DNA of 64,000 nt from Streptomyces tibetensis (GCF_007655005.1 NZ_SZVW01000002.1:248001-312000), one strand, 5' to 3'. Positions 25,001-32,429 are shown, counted from the stretch's first letter. Notes: generated from the sequence alone by a model not told the origin. Made by a program: numbers and translations.

Positions 25001-26237
25001 TGGTGCGGTCGGCCGTCAGGGCCGGCGAGGCCTTTCTGCCGGCGGCCCCGGGGGTGACGGGGGCCGCGCCCACGGTGAAGGCGACCTTCTTCCCGGTCGC
25101 GGGTATCTCCGTCTTGATCTGGAGCGGTGCGGGGGTGTTCCAGGCGGTCGCCGCCAGCGGGTTGCTGACGTGGCTGCGCAGGCTCGCGGACACCGCCTGG
25201 TCCACGGCGAGCGCGCCGGTGGAGGACACCGTGGCGTGGGCCGCCGCCTTCAGCCGCCGCACGGGGGCGGGCGGATGGGCGGTGGTGGGCTTGCCGGTGA
25301 GGAAGACCCGCCCGGAGGTTCCGGCCGCGAGGCCCAGCGAGCCCGTGGCGCCTTCGGCGAAGGTGGAGGTCGTGCCGCCGGCGGTGCGGCGGGCGCGGGC
25401 CTTGCCGCCCGCGCCGTCCAGGAAGTCGATGCCGCCACCGCTGTCGGCCCGCAGGTCGTAGGCGGGGCCCGAGGTGGTGGCGAGCTGGGTGGCGTGGTTC
25501 TTGCGGTCGAAGCGGATCAGCCGTCCGGCCGCCGCGCCGACGACGGTGGTGCCGGTGGGGACGGCCGAGGTGACGCGGACCTTCGCCGTCTGCCGATGGG
25601 TGACGGCACCGGTGACGGTGTCCACCGTCAGCAGCCGGGTCTGGTCGGTCCGGTCGTCACCGACCTGCGTGAGCACGGCGGTCTCCCCCGTGCCGCAGCC
25701 CGGGTCGAAGTACGCCAGGGTCACCGTGTCGGCGAGCTTGGTCACCTTGCCGCTGGTCAGGTCGACGACGGCCGCGAAACCGCCTCGCTCCATCAGGTCC
25801 GGCCGGTTGGTGAAGTCCCTGGGCGCGTAGACCACGACCGCTCGCTTGCCGGAGCCGGTCACACATGCGTTGCCGATCCACAGGTCGGTGCCGAAGCCGG
25901 GTTCCGAGAGCGTGGCGAGCGTGCGCCACTGGTAGGCGTCGCGGCTCTTGGCGGCGAGCACGTGCAGACCGGACCCGTCGCCGGCCACGGTCACGGCTGT
26001 GTCGGCGGAGGACTTCCAGGTCTTCGGCAGCACGGTGCCCGGTGAGAGCACCTTGGAGGACTGGTCCTGCGGTGGCGGTTTCGGATCGCTGTCCGCGGCG
26101 CCGGGGGTCGTGGCGGCGGACGTCTTCGGTGCGGCCGGTGGGGCCGCCCAGGCCGGCCCGGTCTGGGTCAGGCCCGTGACCGCGAGTGCGGCGGCCAGCA
26201 GCGCGAAGGGTGTACGGGGTCTGCGTCTCGGCCTCAA
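22098..26237 (-). CDS. Giant secreted multidomain SGNH/GDSL hydrolase
   Basis: A 1379-residue exported enzyme. Signal peptide at 1-31, then a propeller-like region (about 60-330), an Ala/Thr/Pro/Lys-rich linker with a 30-bp repeat, and a Trp-rich region with a transglycosylase-like stretch (ILLGVLAQESNLWQAEGG, about 480-760). A Golvesin/Xly CBD-like beta domain follows (about 930-1060; TNSWVSLGVFAFSPSSG). The C-terminal SGNH hydrolase domain (1065-1379) has the nucleophile block GDSYSSGTG, block III VGGNDANFGG and final His in SYHPTPTG. TTG start with AGGAGA upstream. It probably de-esterifies or trims a cell-wall or extracellular polymer. It is the last large gene of the minus-strand exporter series. 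Confidence 0.85.
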   Translation of the reverse strand: MRPRRRPRTPFALLAAALAVTGLTQTGPAWAAPPAAPKTSAATTPGAADSDPKPPPQDQSSKVLSPGTVLPKTWKSSADTAVTVAGDGSGLHVLAAKSRDAYQWRTLATLSEPGFGTDLWIGNACVTGSGKRAVVVYAPRDFTNRPDLMERGGFAAVVDLTSGKVTKLADTVTLAYFDPGCGTGETAVLTQVGDDRTDQTRLLTVDTVTGAVTHRQTAKVRVTSAVPTGTTVVGAAAGRLIRFDRKNHATQLATTSGPAYDLRADSGGGIDFLDGAGGKARARRTAGGTTSTFAEGATGSLGLAAGTSGRVFLTGKPTTAHPPAPVRRLKAAAHATVSSTGALAVDQAVSASLRSHVSNPLAATAWNTPAPLQIKTEIPATGKKVAFTVGAAPVTPGAAGRKASPALTADRTTAAAKPTTAKPATATAAKPATATAARPATATGGKPTTATPATLSAATMSAATVTTAAAGDPDSTVDTDRACSQPRNDPAQQAYQPTPNQVEWAVDMAVRGDLTSSWVRQGGWRTADGLGTVNPQAMFPLPGLTGTSGGRIPAQVLLGVLAQESNLWQAEGGALPGQTSSTLASTNGFYGHPNDPATPEDHWLIDWSKADCGYGIGQQTDGMKTGDADELPAAQQKAIALDYTSNIAVAAQTLEKKWNELHDTAVSPGGIKLNTDDPAGLENWFAALWDYNSGLNYYVPANPTAPWGLGWLNNPSNPLYPPDRHAFLDQNTYADAGHPQDWPYEEKVLGWGAWPIDTGRAYADSGTANNSNTAGYSPAWWDNDRDRSSVKPDLDTFCSPDVNDCDPSAPPRCEVDHLGSSCDPPHWYHAPQTTWKVACGTSCGHEYLTYQTLKTELGNGNNGSGHMCDNAVPSGAVVVDDVPASVPAMTDGCSKSGWSNGGTFTFSPFQADAQNHYEAKGDLHQIGGGFGDHFWYAHTRNLDTGANNQYSYDLSQTPDVSGVMAVTGTWKLNSQLSGWTRVLVHLPDTGSQTQDAVYSVHPGAGSAQNRILNVHTQTNSWVSLGVFAFSPSSGAYQGVSLSNFAPDGTADEDIAWDSVAFQPLPSKPKDIVVQMGDSYSSGTGAGSYDYGTATGPYASIPTQSSPGHNWNACLRSSNSWARRADLPGTSTSVGSRADALDKTLDFHSVACSGAFSYDLDTSLDTNGNGGPGTLGQYGEVSQLDSGFLNDDTTLVALTVGGNDANFGGTVGACGNLAQGCPSDSTVQQNLTYATGKIPPLLQHIHAKAPHAKIILLGYPELFDTDSLTCASVMTAGAQAQLNVWADDMRDKEQAAADQAKAAGVPVTFYSPDSEFSGYRMCDSPSGINDLVAGPAADNPADFSCPGNPICPGMESYHPTPTGTSRYALAFQNAMAAANY
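24903..24980 (-). repeat. 30-bp repeat coding for the AKPATAT linker
   Basis: About 2.5 copies of a 30-base unit (GGCGGTCGCCGTGGCGGGCT core on the + strand) encode repeated AKPATATA in the SGNH hydrolase linker. The repeat is in frame and degenerate toward its ends. Confidence 0.75.
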
Positions 26238-26354
26238 GGGTTCTCCTAGGTCGGAAGAACATCGGAAGGACAGGGGGTCCGAAGGGGCGGGGCTGCTCGG
26301 GAACGGAGTCGGGCGGGGCTGCCAGGGAACGGAGTCGGGTCGAGGGCCGGTGGC

Positions 26355-27614
26355 TCACCGGCGCAGCGCCGTGAGGGGCTCGGTCCGGGCGGCCCGCAGC
26401 GCGGGATACAGCCCCGCGAGCAGTCCGGTGACGGTGCCGACGAGCGGGGCGGGCAGGACGGCTGCGGGCTGGAGCACGGCCGTCCAGTCCCGGGCCAGGG
26501 CGGTGCCGAGCACCGTGCCGACGCCGAGGCAGGTGCCGATCAGACCGCCGAGGGTGCCCAGTGCCGTGGACTCGGTCAGGAACTGGGCGGTGATGTGGCG
26601 TGGGCGTGCGCCCAGGGCGCGCCGCAGGCCGATCTCGGCTCTCCGTTCCAGGACGGCGACCAGCGTGGTGTTGGCGATGCCGAACGCCCCGACGACCAGG
26701 CAGATCACGGCCAGCACCAGGAACAGCCCGGACAGGTCGGTGTTCACCTGGTCCCGCAGACCGTGCGGATCGGGCGGCGGTGTCGCCTTCATCAGGTCCG
26801 GCTGGTCCGGGCGCAGCGCCAACGGTGCCTGCCGCGCGACCAGTTGGGCCGCACCGGGGCGGGTTTGGATCAGTGCCTGGGCGGGCGCGTCGGTGGGGGC
26901 GCCGTATGCGCGCAGCGCGGTGGTCGTGGGGATGACCACGCCCAGCAGGGTCTGGGGCAGCCGTTCGGTGTCGGCGACGATGCCCACGACGCTGTAGGAG
27001 GTTCCGTCGACGAAGACGGCGGGGCTGCCGTCGAGCCGGCTGATGCCCAGCAGCCGGGCCGCCGAGATGCCCAGCAGGCACACCCGCTCGCCCCGGGACT
27101 GGTGGAAGGTGCCGTAGAGCGTGCCGGTGGAGAGGGTGGGCCGCATGGCGCGCAGGGCGCCGGGCGAGGCCGCGTACACACCGATGCCGGACCCCTGGGC
27201 TTCCGCGTCGGCGGACGTGACGTCCGGCCGTGGCGAGATGATCCGGTCGCGTACCGGCACGGTCCACCAAAGGCCGCCGGACACCACACCGTTGAGCCGC
27301 TTCAGCCGGGCGTCGGTGTCGGCCGGGAAGCTGGTGGCCGATGTGCTGCCGGGGCTCGCGTCCGTCACGGTGACCGTGGTCTCCTCCAGGAGGCTGAAGG
27401 ACTTGGTGATCTGGCCGGTCGCGGTGGAGGTCAGGCCGAGTACCGCCACGAAGGCCCAGACGCCGAGGACGGTGCCCAGCATGGTCAGGGTCGAGCGGCC
27501 CGGGCGCTGGACCAGTCCGGTCAGTGCCTCGGCCAGCAGGTCACGGGCGTGCAGCCGGGTCGGGGCGGTGGTGAGGGCACGGGTGCCGGCCCGCCGGGGC
27601 AGGAGGGCGCTCAC
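26355..27614 (-). CDS. MacB-like ABC transporter permease
   Basis: A 419-residue membrane protein with the MacB/FtsX layout: N-terminal helix (STLTMLGTVLGVWAFVAVLGL), a large extracytoplasmic MacB-type core, then three helices in the FtsX domain (LFLVLAVICLVVGAFGIANTTLVAVLERRAEIGLRRALGA). Such permeases do not move substrate through the membrane in the usual way but drive export from the outer face. GTG 27614 is the start: it sits in GTGA with the stop of mini-ORF 3 in the 62-bp repeat, so translation is coupled. Partner of the ATPase and peptidoglycan-binding adaptor upstream. Confidence 0.9.
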   Translation of the reverse strand: MSALLPRRAGTRALTTAPTRLHARDLLAEALTGLVQRPGRSTLTMLGTVLGVWAFVAVLGLTSTATGQITKSFSLLEETTVTVTDASPGSTSATSFPADTDARLKRLNGVVSGGLWWTVPVRDRIISPRPDVTSADAEAQGSGIGVYAASPGALRAMRPTLSTGTLYGTFHQSRGERVCLLGISAARLLGISRLDGSPAVFVDGTSYSVVGIVADTERLPQTLLGVVIPTTTALRAYGAPTDAPAQALIQTRPGAAQLVARQAPLALRPDQPDLMKATPPPDPHGLRDQVNTDLSGLFLVLAVICLVVGAFGIANTTLVAVLERRAEIGLRRALGARPRHITAQFLTESTALGTLGGLIGTCLGVGTVLGTALARDWTAVLQPAAVLPAPLVGTVTGLLAGLYPALRAARTEPLTALRR

Positions 27615-27815
27615 GGGGCACCCACCTTCCCGACAGCGGCACGGGTGCCGGCCCGCCGAGGCAGGAGGGCGCTCACGGGGCACCCACCTTCCCGACAGCG
27701 GGGCGGGTGCCGGCCCGCCAGGGCAGGAGGGCGCTCACGGGGCACCGGCCTTCCCGACAGCAGGGCGGGTGCCGGCCCGCCAGGGCAGGAGGGCGCTCAC
27801 GGGGCACCGGCCTTT
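27580..27815 (-). repeat. 62-bp tandem repeat spanning the ATPase-permease junction; encodes three coupled mini-ORFs
   Basis: Units begin at 27580, 27642, 27704 and 27766 (+ coordinates; the last is about 50 bases). Each unit holds the end of the ATPase gene fused to the start of the permease gene. On the minus strand this gives GTG mini-ORFs at 27800-27735, 27738-27673 and 27676-27611. Each has 21 codons beginning VSALLP(W/R)RAGTR and ending VGK(A/V)GAP, and each stop overlaps the next GTG as GTGA. The third stop overlaps the true permease GTG. Each unit also repeats the GGAAGG ribosome site. The peptides are probably not functional in themselves but preserve coupling. Confidence 0.9.
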
Positions 27816-28567
27816 CCGGCGGTCGGCGGCCCGGCCGCCCTCACCCCTCGGTGCTCGTCGGGTACCAGGATCCGGCCGTCGAGGATGGTGACGCGGCGGC
27901 GGGCGCGGGCGGCCACGGCCGGGTCGTGTGTGATGACGACGACGGTGACTCCCGCCGCGTTGAGGCGCCCGAGCAGGTCCATGACCGTGGTGGCAGTGCC
28001 GGAGTCGAGGTTGCCGGTCGGCTCGTCGCACAGCAGCAGGTCCGGCTCGTTGACCAGGGCGCGGGCGATGGCCACCCGTTGCCTCTCGCCGCCGGAGAGG
28101 GTGGTGGGCAGGGCGTGCAGACGGTGTCCCAGGCCCACCCGCTCCAGCGCGTCGGTGGCCGCGCGGTCCCGGTCGGCGGCGCGGCCGGTGACGTAGAGCT
28201 GGGCCAGCGCCACGTTCTCCCGTGCGGTGCGGTACGGCAGCAGGTGGAACTCCTGGAAGACGAAACCGATGCGGCGTCCGCGCAGGGCGGTGCGCTCGCG
28301 TTCCGGCAGGCCCGCCACGTCCACCCCGGCGAGGGTGAAGGTGCCCGCCGTGGGCCGGTCCAGCAGCCCGAGCAGGTTCAGCAGCGTGGACTTCCCCGAG
28401 CCGGACGGTCCGACCACCGTCAGGTAGTCACCGGCCCGCACGGTCAGGTCGGCCGAGCGCAGTGCGTGCACGGGTGGCGAACCCGGATAGGTCTTCGAGC
28501 AGCCCGCCAGCCGCAGGACCACGGGCGGTTCGGCGCAGGAGGCCGGGTCCGCGGGGGCCGCCGTCAT
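27797..28567 (-). CDS. MacB-type ABC transporter ATPase
   Basis: A 256-residue ATP-binding subunit. Walker A is GPSGSGKST, the Q-loop is in FVFQEFHLLPYRTARENV, the signature is LSGGERQRVAIARAL, Walker B is DLLLCDEPTGNLDS and the switch His is in VVITHDPA: all intact. NLDS after Walker B is typical of the MacB/LolD group. ATG 28567 lies in ATGA with the adaptor stop. Its last residues (TAGKAGAP) are copied in each downstream 62-bp unit. Confidence 0.95.
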   Translation of the reverse strand: MTAAPADPASCAEPPVVLRLAGCSKTYPGSPPVHALRSADLTVRAGDYLTVVGPSGSGKSTLLNLLGLLDRPTAGTFTLAGVDVAGLPERERTALRGRRIGFVFQEFHLLPYRTARENVALAQLYVTGRAADRDRAATDALERVGLGHRLHALPTTLSGGERQRVAIARALVNEPDLLLCDEPTGNLDSGTATTVMDLLGRLNAAGVTVVVITHDPAVAARARRRVTILDGRILVPDEHRGVRAAGPPTAGKAGAP

Positions 28568-29859
28568 GTCCCGACCACGACCCGTGCGCCCGGTCCCAGT
28601 CGCGCGCCGACCGGCGTGATCTGCACCAGGCCGTCCGCGGACACCCCGGTCGTCACCCGCACGGTCCGCCGGACACCGGTGTCCGTGACCACCGTGACCG
28701 CCGTACGGGTGTCGGCGCCGGCGGTGATCGCGGCCTCCGGGACCGCGAGGACATCCTTCGCGGTCGCCGCGGCGGTCACCGTGATCCGTACGTCCTGGCC
28801 GGCGAAGGCCGCACTCCACGCCTTGTCCGGCTTCACGACCAGCGGCCGGTACGCCCCGCCGCCCACCGCGCCGCCGGAGTCCGGTGAACCCCCGGGAGCG
28901 TCCTTGCCGTCGCCGGGGGTGACGAGGGCGCCGACCGACTCGACGGTGCCCCGCGCCTGCGCACCGGTCGCCTCGGCGAGGACGGACACCTTCATGCCCG
29001 GGGTGACGAGGCCGGCCTGGGCCGGGTCCAGCTGCCCGGTGAGGGTCAGGCCGCCGCGGGCGAGGGTGATGACCGGCCCTTTGACCGGGTCCCCGACCTG
29101 GACCGGGACGGACACCACCCGGGCCGGGAGCGACGGCACGAAGACCACTTCCGACGCCGGCACCATGGCGTGCTCGGCGGGTCGAGCCCGGTCCTGCGCC
29201 GTCGCCGCACCGGTTTCGTCCGGCGCGTCCGGCGCGCCGGCGGCCACGTCGCCCCGGCCGCCGCTCTCGTCGTCGCCGGTGGTGCCGTCGTCCCGCGACT
29301 CGGGGACGGGGCGGCCGAGATGCCGGTAGAGGGCGCGCACCGCCTGCTCGGTGCCGCGGCCGAAGACGCCCCGGGCGTCGCCGCCGGTGCCGTAGCCGAG
29401 CGAGGTCAGCGCCTTCTGCAGTTGACCGACGTCACCGCCCTGCTCGCCGAAGACCAGATCGCGGTAGGCCGGCACCGCTCCGGGCAGCGCGAACACCGGC
29501 CGCCCGGAGTACTCCACCAGCGTCCTGGCCGCCTCCACCCGGTGGCCGGCACGGGTGAACACGCCGGTCACGACGAGCTGTGCGGGCCGGGACGGAGCGG
29601 CGGTGCCGGCCACGGACGTCGGCTGCGCGGAGACCGTCCGTCCGTTGGCGAAGGTGCCGCGGAGCACCACGGTGGAGCGCAGGACCTGCCGCACCACCGG
29701 CGCGGTGATCACGCTCGGCGGCGGCGGGCGGGTGTCGGCCGCCGCCTGCGAGGGCGACCGCACGAGTCCCGACCCGGCCAGCCCGCCGACCGACAGGAGC
29801 CCGGCGGCGGTGGCCACGCCCACGACGGTGCGCCGCCGCCGGACTGTTCGCGATCCCAT
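28564..29859 (-). CDS. Peptidoglycan-binding HlyD/MacA-like periplasmic adaptor
   Basis: A 431-residue membrane-anchored adaptor of a tripartite-like ABC system. An N-terminal basic segment plus helix (VVGVATAAGLLSVGGLAGSGLV) acts as anchor. A PG_binding_1 module follows at about residues 130-190 (GGDVGQLQKALTSLGYGTGGDARGVFGRGTEQAVRALY), then lipoyl/barrel-sandwich and beta-barrel segments (VVFVPSLPARVVSVPVQVGDPV; AAITAGADTRTAVTVV). Gram-positive systems of this layout attach the exporter to the cell wall. ATG 29859 with AAAGGA about 11 bases upstream is preferred over GTG 29886. Coupled to the ATPase by ATGA. Confidence 0.85.
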   Translation of the reverse strand: MGSRTVRRRRTVVGVATAAGLLSVGGLAGSGLVRSPSQAAADTRPPPPSVITAPVVRQVLRSTVVLRGTFANGRTVSAQPTSVAGTAAPSRPAQLVVTGVFTRAGHRVEAARTLVEYSGRPVFALPGAVPAYRDLVFGEQGGDVGQLQKALTSLGYGTGGDARGVFGRGTEQAVRALYRHLGRPVPESRDDGTTGDDESGGRGDVAAGAPDAPDETGAATAQDRARPAEHAMVPASEVVFVPSLPARVVSVPVQVGDPVKGPVITLARGGLTLTGQLDPAQAGLVTPGMKVSVLAEATGAQARGTVESVGALVTPGDGKDAPGGSPDSGGAVGGGAYRPLVVKPDKAWSAAFAGQDVRITVTAAATAKDVLAVPEAAITAGADTRTAVTVVTDTGVRRTVRVTTGVSADGLVQITPVGARLGPGARVVVGT

Positions 29860-29894
29860 GGAAAAGGGAATTCCTTTCGAGGACACAGCGATTT

Positions 29895-29905
29895 CGAAAA
29901 TTTCG
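29895..29905. promoter_or_regulatory. CGAAAATTTCG palindrome before the adaptor gene
   Basis: Perfect 5+1+5 dyad in the 57-base gap between the lipoprotein and adaptor genes, unusually A/T-rich for this DNA. The same 11-mer lies at 11500-11510. It may be an operator for an internal promoter. Confidence 0.45.
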
Positions 29906-29916
29906 AGGTTTGCGGT

Positions 29917-30873
29917 TCAGGAATTCCGGCCGAGTACCGCCATGGCCGATTTGACTTCTGCCGCGATGCGGTCTTTCAGCTGCTGCAGCTGAAACTGGTT
30001 CTGTTCGATCTGTTGTCGCTGGATCGCGGATTCGACGGTGTACCAGGTCTTGACCAGCCCGGTCCGGCGTTTGCAGTCGATGTCGGTCAGGGCCGTGGTG
30101 ATGTCGGCCTGGTCGGCCTGTCCGTGGTGGGTGTCGGGGGTGAGCTTCGCGGCGTCGAGCGGGCTGTCGACGGTGTAGCCCTTCGCCTTCATGCAGCGCG
30201 ACCATGCGCCGACGACGGCCAGGACGCGGGGGTCGCTCTGCGACCGGCGCAGGCTCTCGTAGTCGAGCGTGCTGGCCGGCGACTCGTCGATGCGCGGACC
30301 GACCCGGCGGATCGACTCCCCCAGACACCCGTCCTCGGGGATGCGCCGGCCGTCGATTCGCGCCGGGGCCCGCTTCGCCCCGGGGGCGACGGCCAGGCGC
30401 CCGGTGAGTACGGCCGTCTCGGCGGCCGTGAGCCTCGGCGCCGGCGGTGGTGTGCGGCCCGAGTCGCCGAGGAAGTAGCCGTACCGGGCTGCCTGGTCCC
30501 GGTCGGTGATGCCGTAGCGCCGCGGCATGTTGGAGTCGTCGCTGCTGGGCGGTGGGGTCATACCGCGGGCCGGGGCGGTGTAGGCGTAGCCGTACCGCTG
30601 CATGCACCGGGTGGTGAGCCGGTCGACCGCCTGCTGGACGGCCACGGTGTCCGCGTACGGCTCCATGTAGGCCTCCAGCGGGAGGACCAGGCCCTTGGCG
30701 AGCCCCGACCGGGGCGTCGCCGCGGGCCAGGCGGGGGTGCCGGTCCGCGAGGGACGGGCACCTCCCGCCGCGGGATCGCCGGTTGCGCCGAAGGGGGAAC
30801 ATCCGGCCAGGGCGAGCAGCGCGCCCGCCACCACGGCCACCAGGGGCCGTGCGGCCCTCGACCTGCGCATCAT
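29917..30873 (-). CDS. Lipoprotein of unknown function in exporter series
   Basis: A 318-residue lipoprotein. MMRRSRAARPLVAVVAGALLALAGC gives a classical lipobox (LAGC, lipidated Cys near residue 25). The mature part is helical and polar, with four further Cys that could pair. A C-terminal helix is rich in Gln and heptad hydrophobics (AIQRQQIEQNQFQLQQLKDRIAAE), likely a coiled coil. Similar lipoproteins occur next to peptidoglycan-binding adaptors of ABC exporters in actinomycetes; a role as an outer-face docking subunit is inferred. Confidence 0.8.
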   Translation of the reverse strand: MMRRSRAARPLVAVVAGALLALAGCSPFGATGDPAAGGARPSRTGTPAWPAATPRSGLAKGLVLPLEAYMEPYADTVAVQQAVDRLTTRCMQRYGYAYTAPARGMTPPPSSDDSNMPRRYGITDRDQAARYGYFLGDSGRTPPPAPRLTAAETAVLTGRLAVAPGAKRAPARIDGRRIPEDGCLGESIRRVGPRIDESPASTLDYESLRRSQSDPRVLAVVGAWSRCMKAKGYTVDSPLDAAKLTPDTHHGQADQADITTALTDIDCKRRTGLVKTWYTVESAIQRQQIEQNQFQLQQLKDRIAAEVKSAMAVLGRNS

Positions 30874-30913
30874 CTCTCCCCTGCCGCGACGGGTCGCCCG
30901 GTCACGAACGCCG

Positions 30914-31447
30914 TCAGGACCAGTGCTCGGAGGCGTCCTCGTTCTTCAGCGTGGAGTCGAAGTTGAAGTCCGCGCCGCAGAACTGGTCGGAGCCGAAGTA
31001 CTGGGAGTGGCCGGTGTAGCCGGAGTTGTAGTAGATCCGGTAGCTGTTCACGCCGCAGGGGTCGGCGGCGGCGGCGTTGTTCTTGATCTTCTGTCCCGCG
31101 CCCGGGAGGCCACCTCCGGTGCTGAAGACGAAGACGTAGATGCCGTTGCCGTCCAGGCCGCCGGAGAAGTCGTAGACGTCCCCGTACATGGAGGCCGCCG
31201 CGCCGGGGGCCGGCTTGACCCCGCTCTGGGGCGAGGAGTTGTAGTTGATGAAGAGGTCGGCCTCGCAGTCCGGGTCGTATCCCCTGGAGTCACGGGAGAT
31301 GCAGGGCGAGGAGGTGTAGATCGGGGTGGTCGCGTGGGCTTGGCCGCCGGTGGCGACCGTGGTGGCACCCGCACAGGAGAGGACGGCGAGGGCGAGGGCC
31401 ACCGCCCGTCTGTCGATATTTCGAACCACGGTTAGAGCACTGGCCAT
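30914..31447 (-). CDS. Small secreted Cys-containing protein (peptidase-inhibitor I36/crystallin-like)
   Basis: A 177-residue exported protein: signal peptide (AVALALAVLSCAGATTVATGGQAHA), then a mature part with four Cys (SSPC, DPDC, DPCG, QFCG) and the aromatic pattern YRIYYNSGYTGHSQYFGSD...LKNEDASEHW. That pattern resembles the beta/gamma-crystallin fold of I36-type inhibitors. It is the first gene of the minus-strand series, with its own promoter candidate at 31540-31568, so it could be the exported cargo or an extracellular effector. The family assignment is tentative. Confidence 0.75.
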   Translation of the reverse strand: MASALTVVRNIDRRAVALALAVLSCAGATTVATGGQAHATTPIYTSSPCISRDSRGYDPDCEADLFINYNSSPQSGVKPAPGAAASMYGDVYDFSGGLDGNGIYVFVFSTGGGLPGAGQKIKNNAAAADPCGVNSYRIYYNSGYTGHSQYFGSDQFCGADFNFDSTLKNEDASEHWS

Positions 31448-31539
31448 GACGACACTTCTTCCGATTCATCCGAATGCCCGGAGGCAGGGGTGGAAAGGGC
31501 GTGGGGGGAGGCCGTGCAATTTCTTGTCGAGCGGCCCGA

Positions 31540-31568
31540 GATTCGCATGATCGCGACTCGCCGGTCAA
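31540..31568 (-). promoter_or_regulatory. Promoter candidate for the secreted protein/exporter series
   Basis: On the minus strand TTGACC (31568-31563), a 17-base spacer and GAATCT (31545-31540) match a housekeeping sigma (HrdB-type) promoter. The leader to ATG 31447 would be about 85-90 bases. The region is notably A/T-rich for this genome. Confidence 0.5.
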
Positions 31569-31729
31569 CGCTTTTCCGGGACCCCGGTGCAGTCTTGATC
31601 CCGTCTTTAGTTTTGCAATTCGAGCTTTGCGATGACGTGACCGACGACCCTCTTCCACCGGCTTCGGCACGCCCGTCCGTCGGACCGGGCGTTCGACAGG
31701 TCGTCACCGCTGGTGGTTTGCTGACCCTC

Positions 31730-32302
31730 ATGCCGACCATCGCCGTGACCACCTGGTCCCTGGAGCAGACCGCCCCGACCGACCTGCTGCCGGCCGTCGC
31801 GCCGGACGGGGACGTCCGGGTCGTCCGCTCCGAGGTGCCCTCGCCCGAGTTCAGCCGGTACCTGTACGCGTCGGTGGGCGGCGACATCCGCTGGACGGAC
31901 CGGCTCGGCTGGTCGTACGCGCGGTGGGTGGAGCACCTGGAGCGGCCCGGCGTGGAGACGTGGGTCGCGTACGACCGGGGCACGCCCGCGGGGTACGTGG
32001 AGCTGGAGGCGCAGGACGACGCGGTCGTGGAGATCGTCTACTTCGGACTGCTCCCGGCGTTCCGGGGCCGGCGCATCGGCGGGCACCTGCTGTCGTACGG
32101 CGTGGCCCGGGCCTGGGACCTCGCGGACCGGTGGGCGGGACTGACGCCGACCAAGCGGGTCTGGCTGCACACCTGCAGCAAGGACGGCGAGCACGCGATG
32201 GACAACTACCAGCGGCGCGGCTTCAAGCTGTTCGACACCAAGGTCGAGGAGGAGGCGGAGGTCGCCGCTCCGGGACCGTGGCCTGGGGCGTTCCCTGCCT
32301 GA
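31730..32302 (+). CDS. GNAT-family N-acetyltransferase
   Basis: A 190-residue acetyl-CoA-dependent acyltransferase. The acetyl-CoA loop is VYFGLLPAFRGRRIGGHLLSYGVARAW (Q/RxxGxG/A: RGRRIG), followed by the LHTCSKDGEHAMDNYQRRGFKLFDT strand-helix-strand that ends the fold. Substrate unknown. ATG 31730 gives the full fold; upstream in-frame starts lack similarity. It ends in a hairpin terminator ahead of the sulfur operon. Confidence 0.88.
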   Translation: MPTIAVTTWSLEQTAPTDLLPAVAPDGDVRVVRSEVPSPEFSRYLYASVGGDIRWTDRLGWSYARWVEHLERPGVETWVAYDRGTPAGYVELEAQDDAVVEIVYFGLLPAFRGRRIGGHLLSYGVARAWDLADRWAGLTPTKRVWLHTCSKDGEHAMDNYQRRGFKLFDTKVEEEAEVAAPGPWPGAFPA

Positions 32303-32343
32303 CCTGGACGGACACCTCAGGACCGCCCAAGTGTGACCAACAC

Positions 32344-32374
32344 CACCCTTGTCTTGCTCTGCGAGACAAGGGTG
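32344..32374 (+). terminator. Hairpin between GNAT gene and sulfur operon
   Basis: An 11-bp perfect stem (CACCCTTGTCT / AGACAAGGGTG) with a 9-base loop, 41 bases after the acetyltransferase stop. It lacks a clear U run, as is usual in this genus. Symmetry means it could also act in the opposite direction. Confidence 0.7.
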
Positions 32375-32382
32375 TCCGCATC

Positions 32383-32410
32383 TTGGACAAAGCTGGACTG
32401 TGTCCAGATC
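32383..32410 (+). promoter_or_regulatory. Promoter/operator region of the sulfur operon
   Basis: TTGGAC (32383-32388) resembles a -35 element. CTGGAC-TGT-GTCCAG (32393-32407) is a perfect dyad that overlaps the spacer and -10 position, and TGGAC occurs a third time in the -35 itself. This arrangement fits repression by a dimeric sulfur regulator, identity unknown. Confidence 0.5.
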
Positions 32411-32429
32411 GCCGTGACACGCTTCCGTC

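Noticed and set aside
23424-26045. Plus-strand 873-residue frame antisense to the SGNH hydrolase
   Set aside because: Val/Gly/Arg-rich shadow of a real coding strand with clear signal peptide and catalytic motifs.
27580-27815. Insertion sequence or mobile repeat
   Set aside because: Units contain only local ATPase/permease junction sequence; no transposase or terminal inverted repeats.
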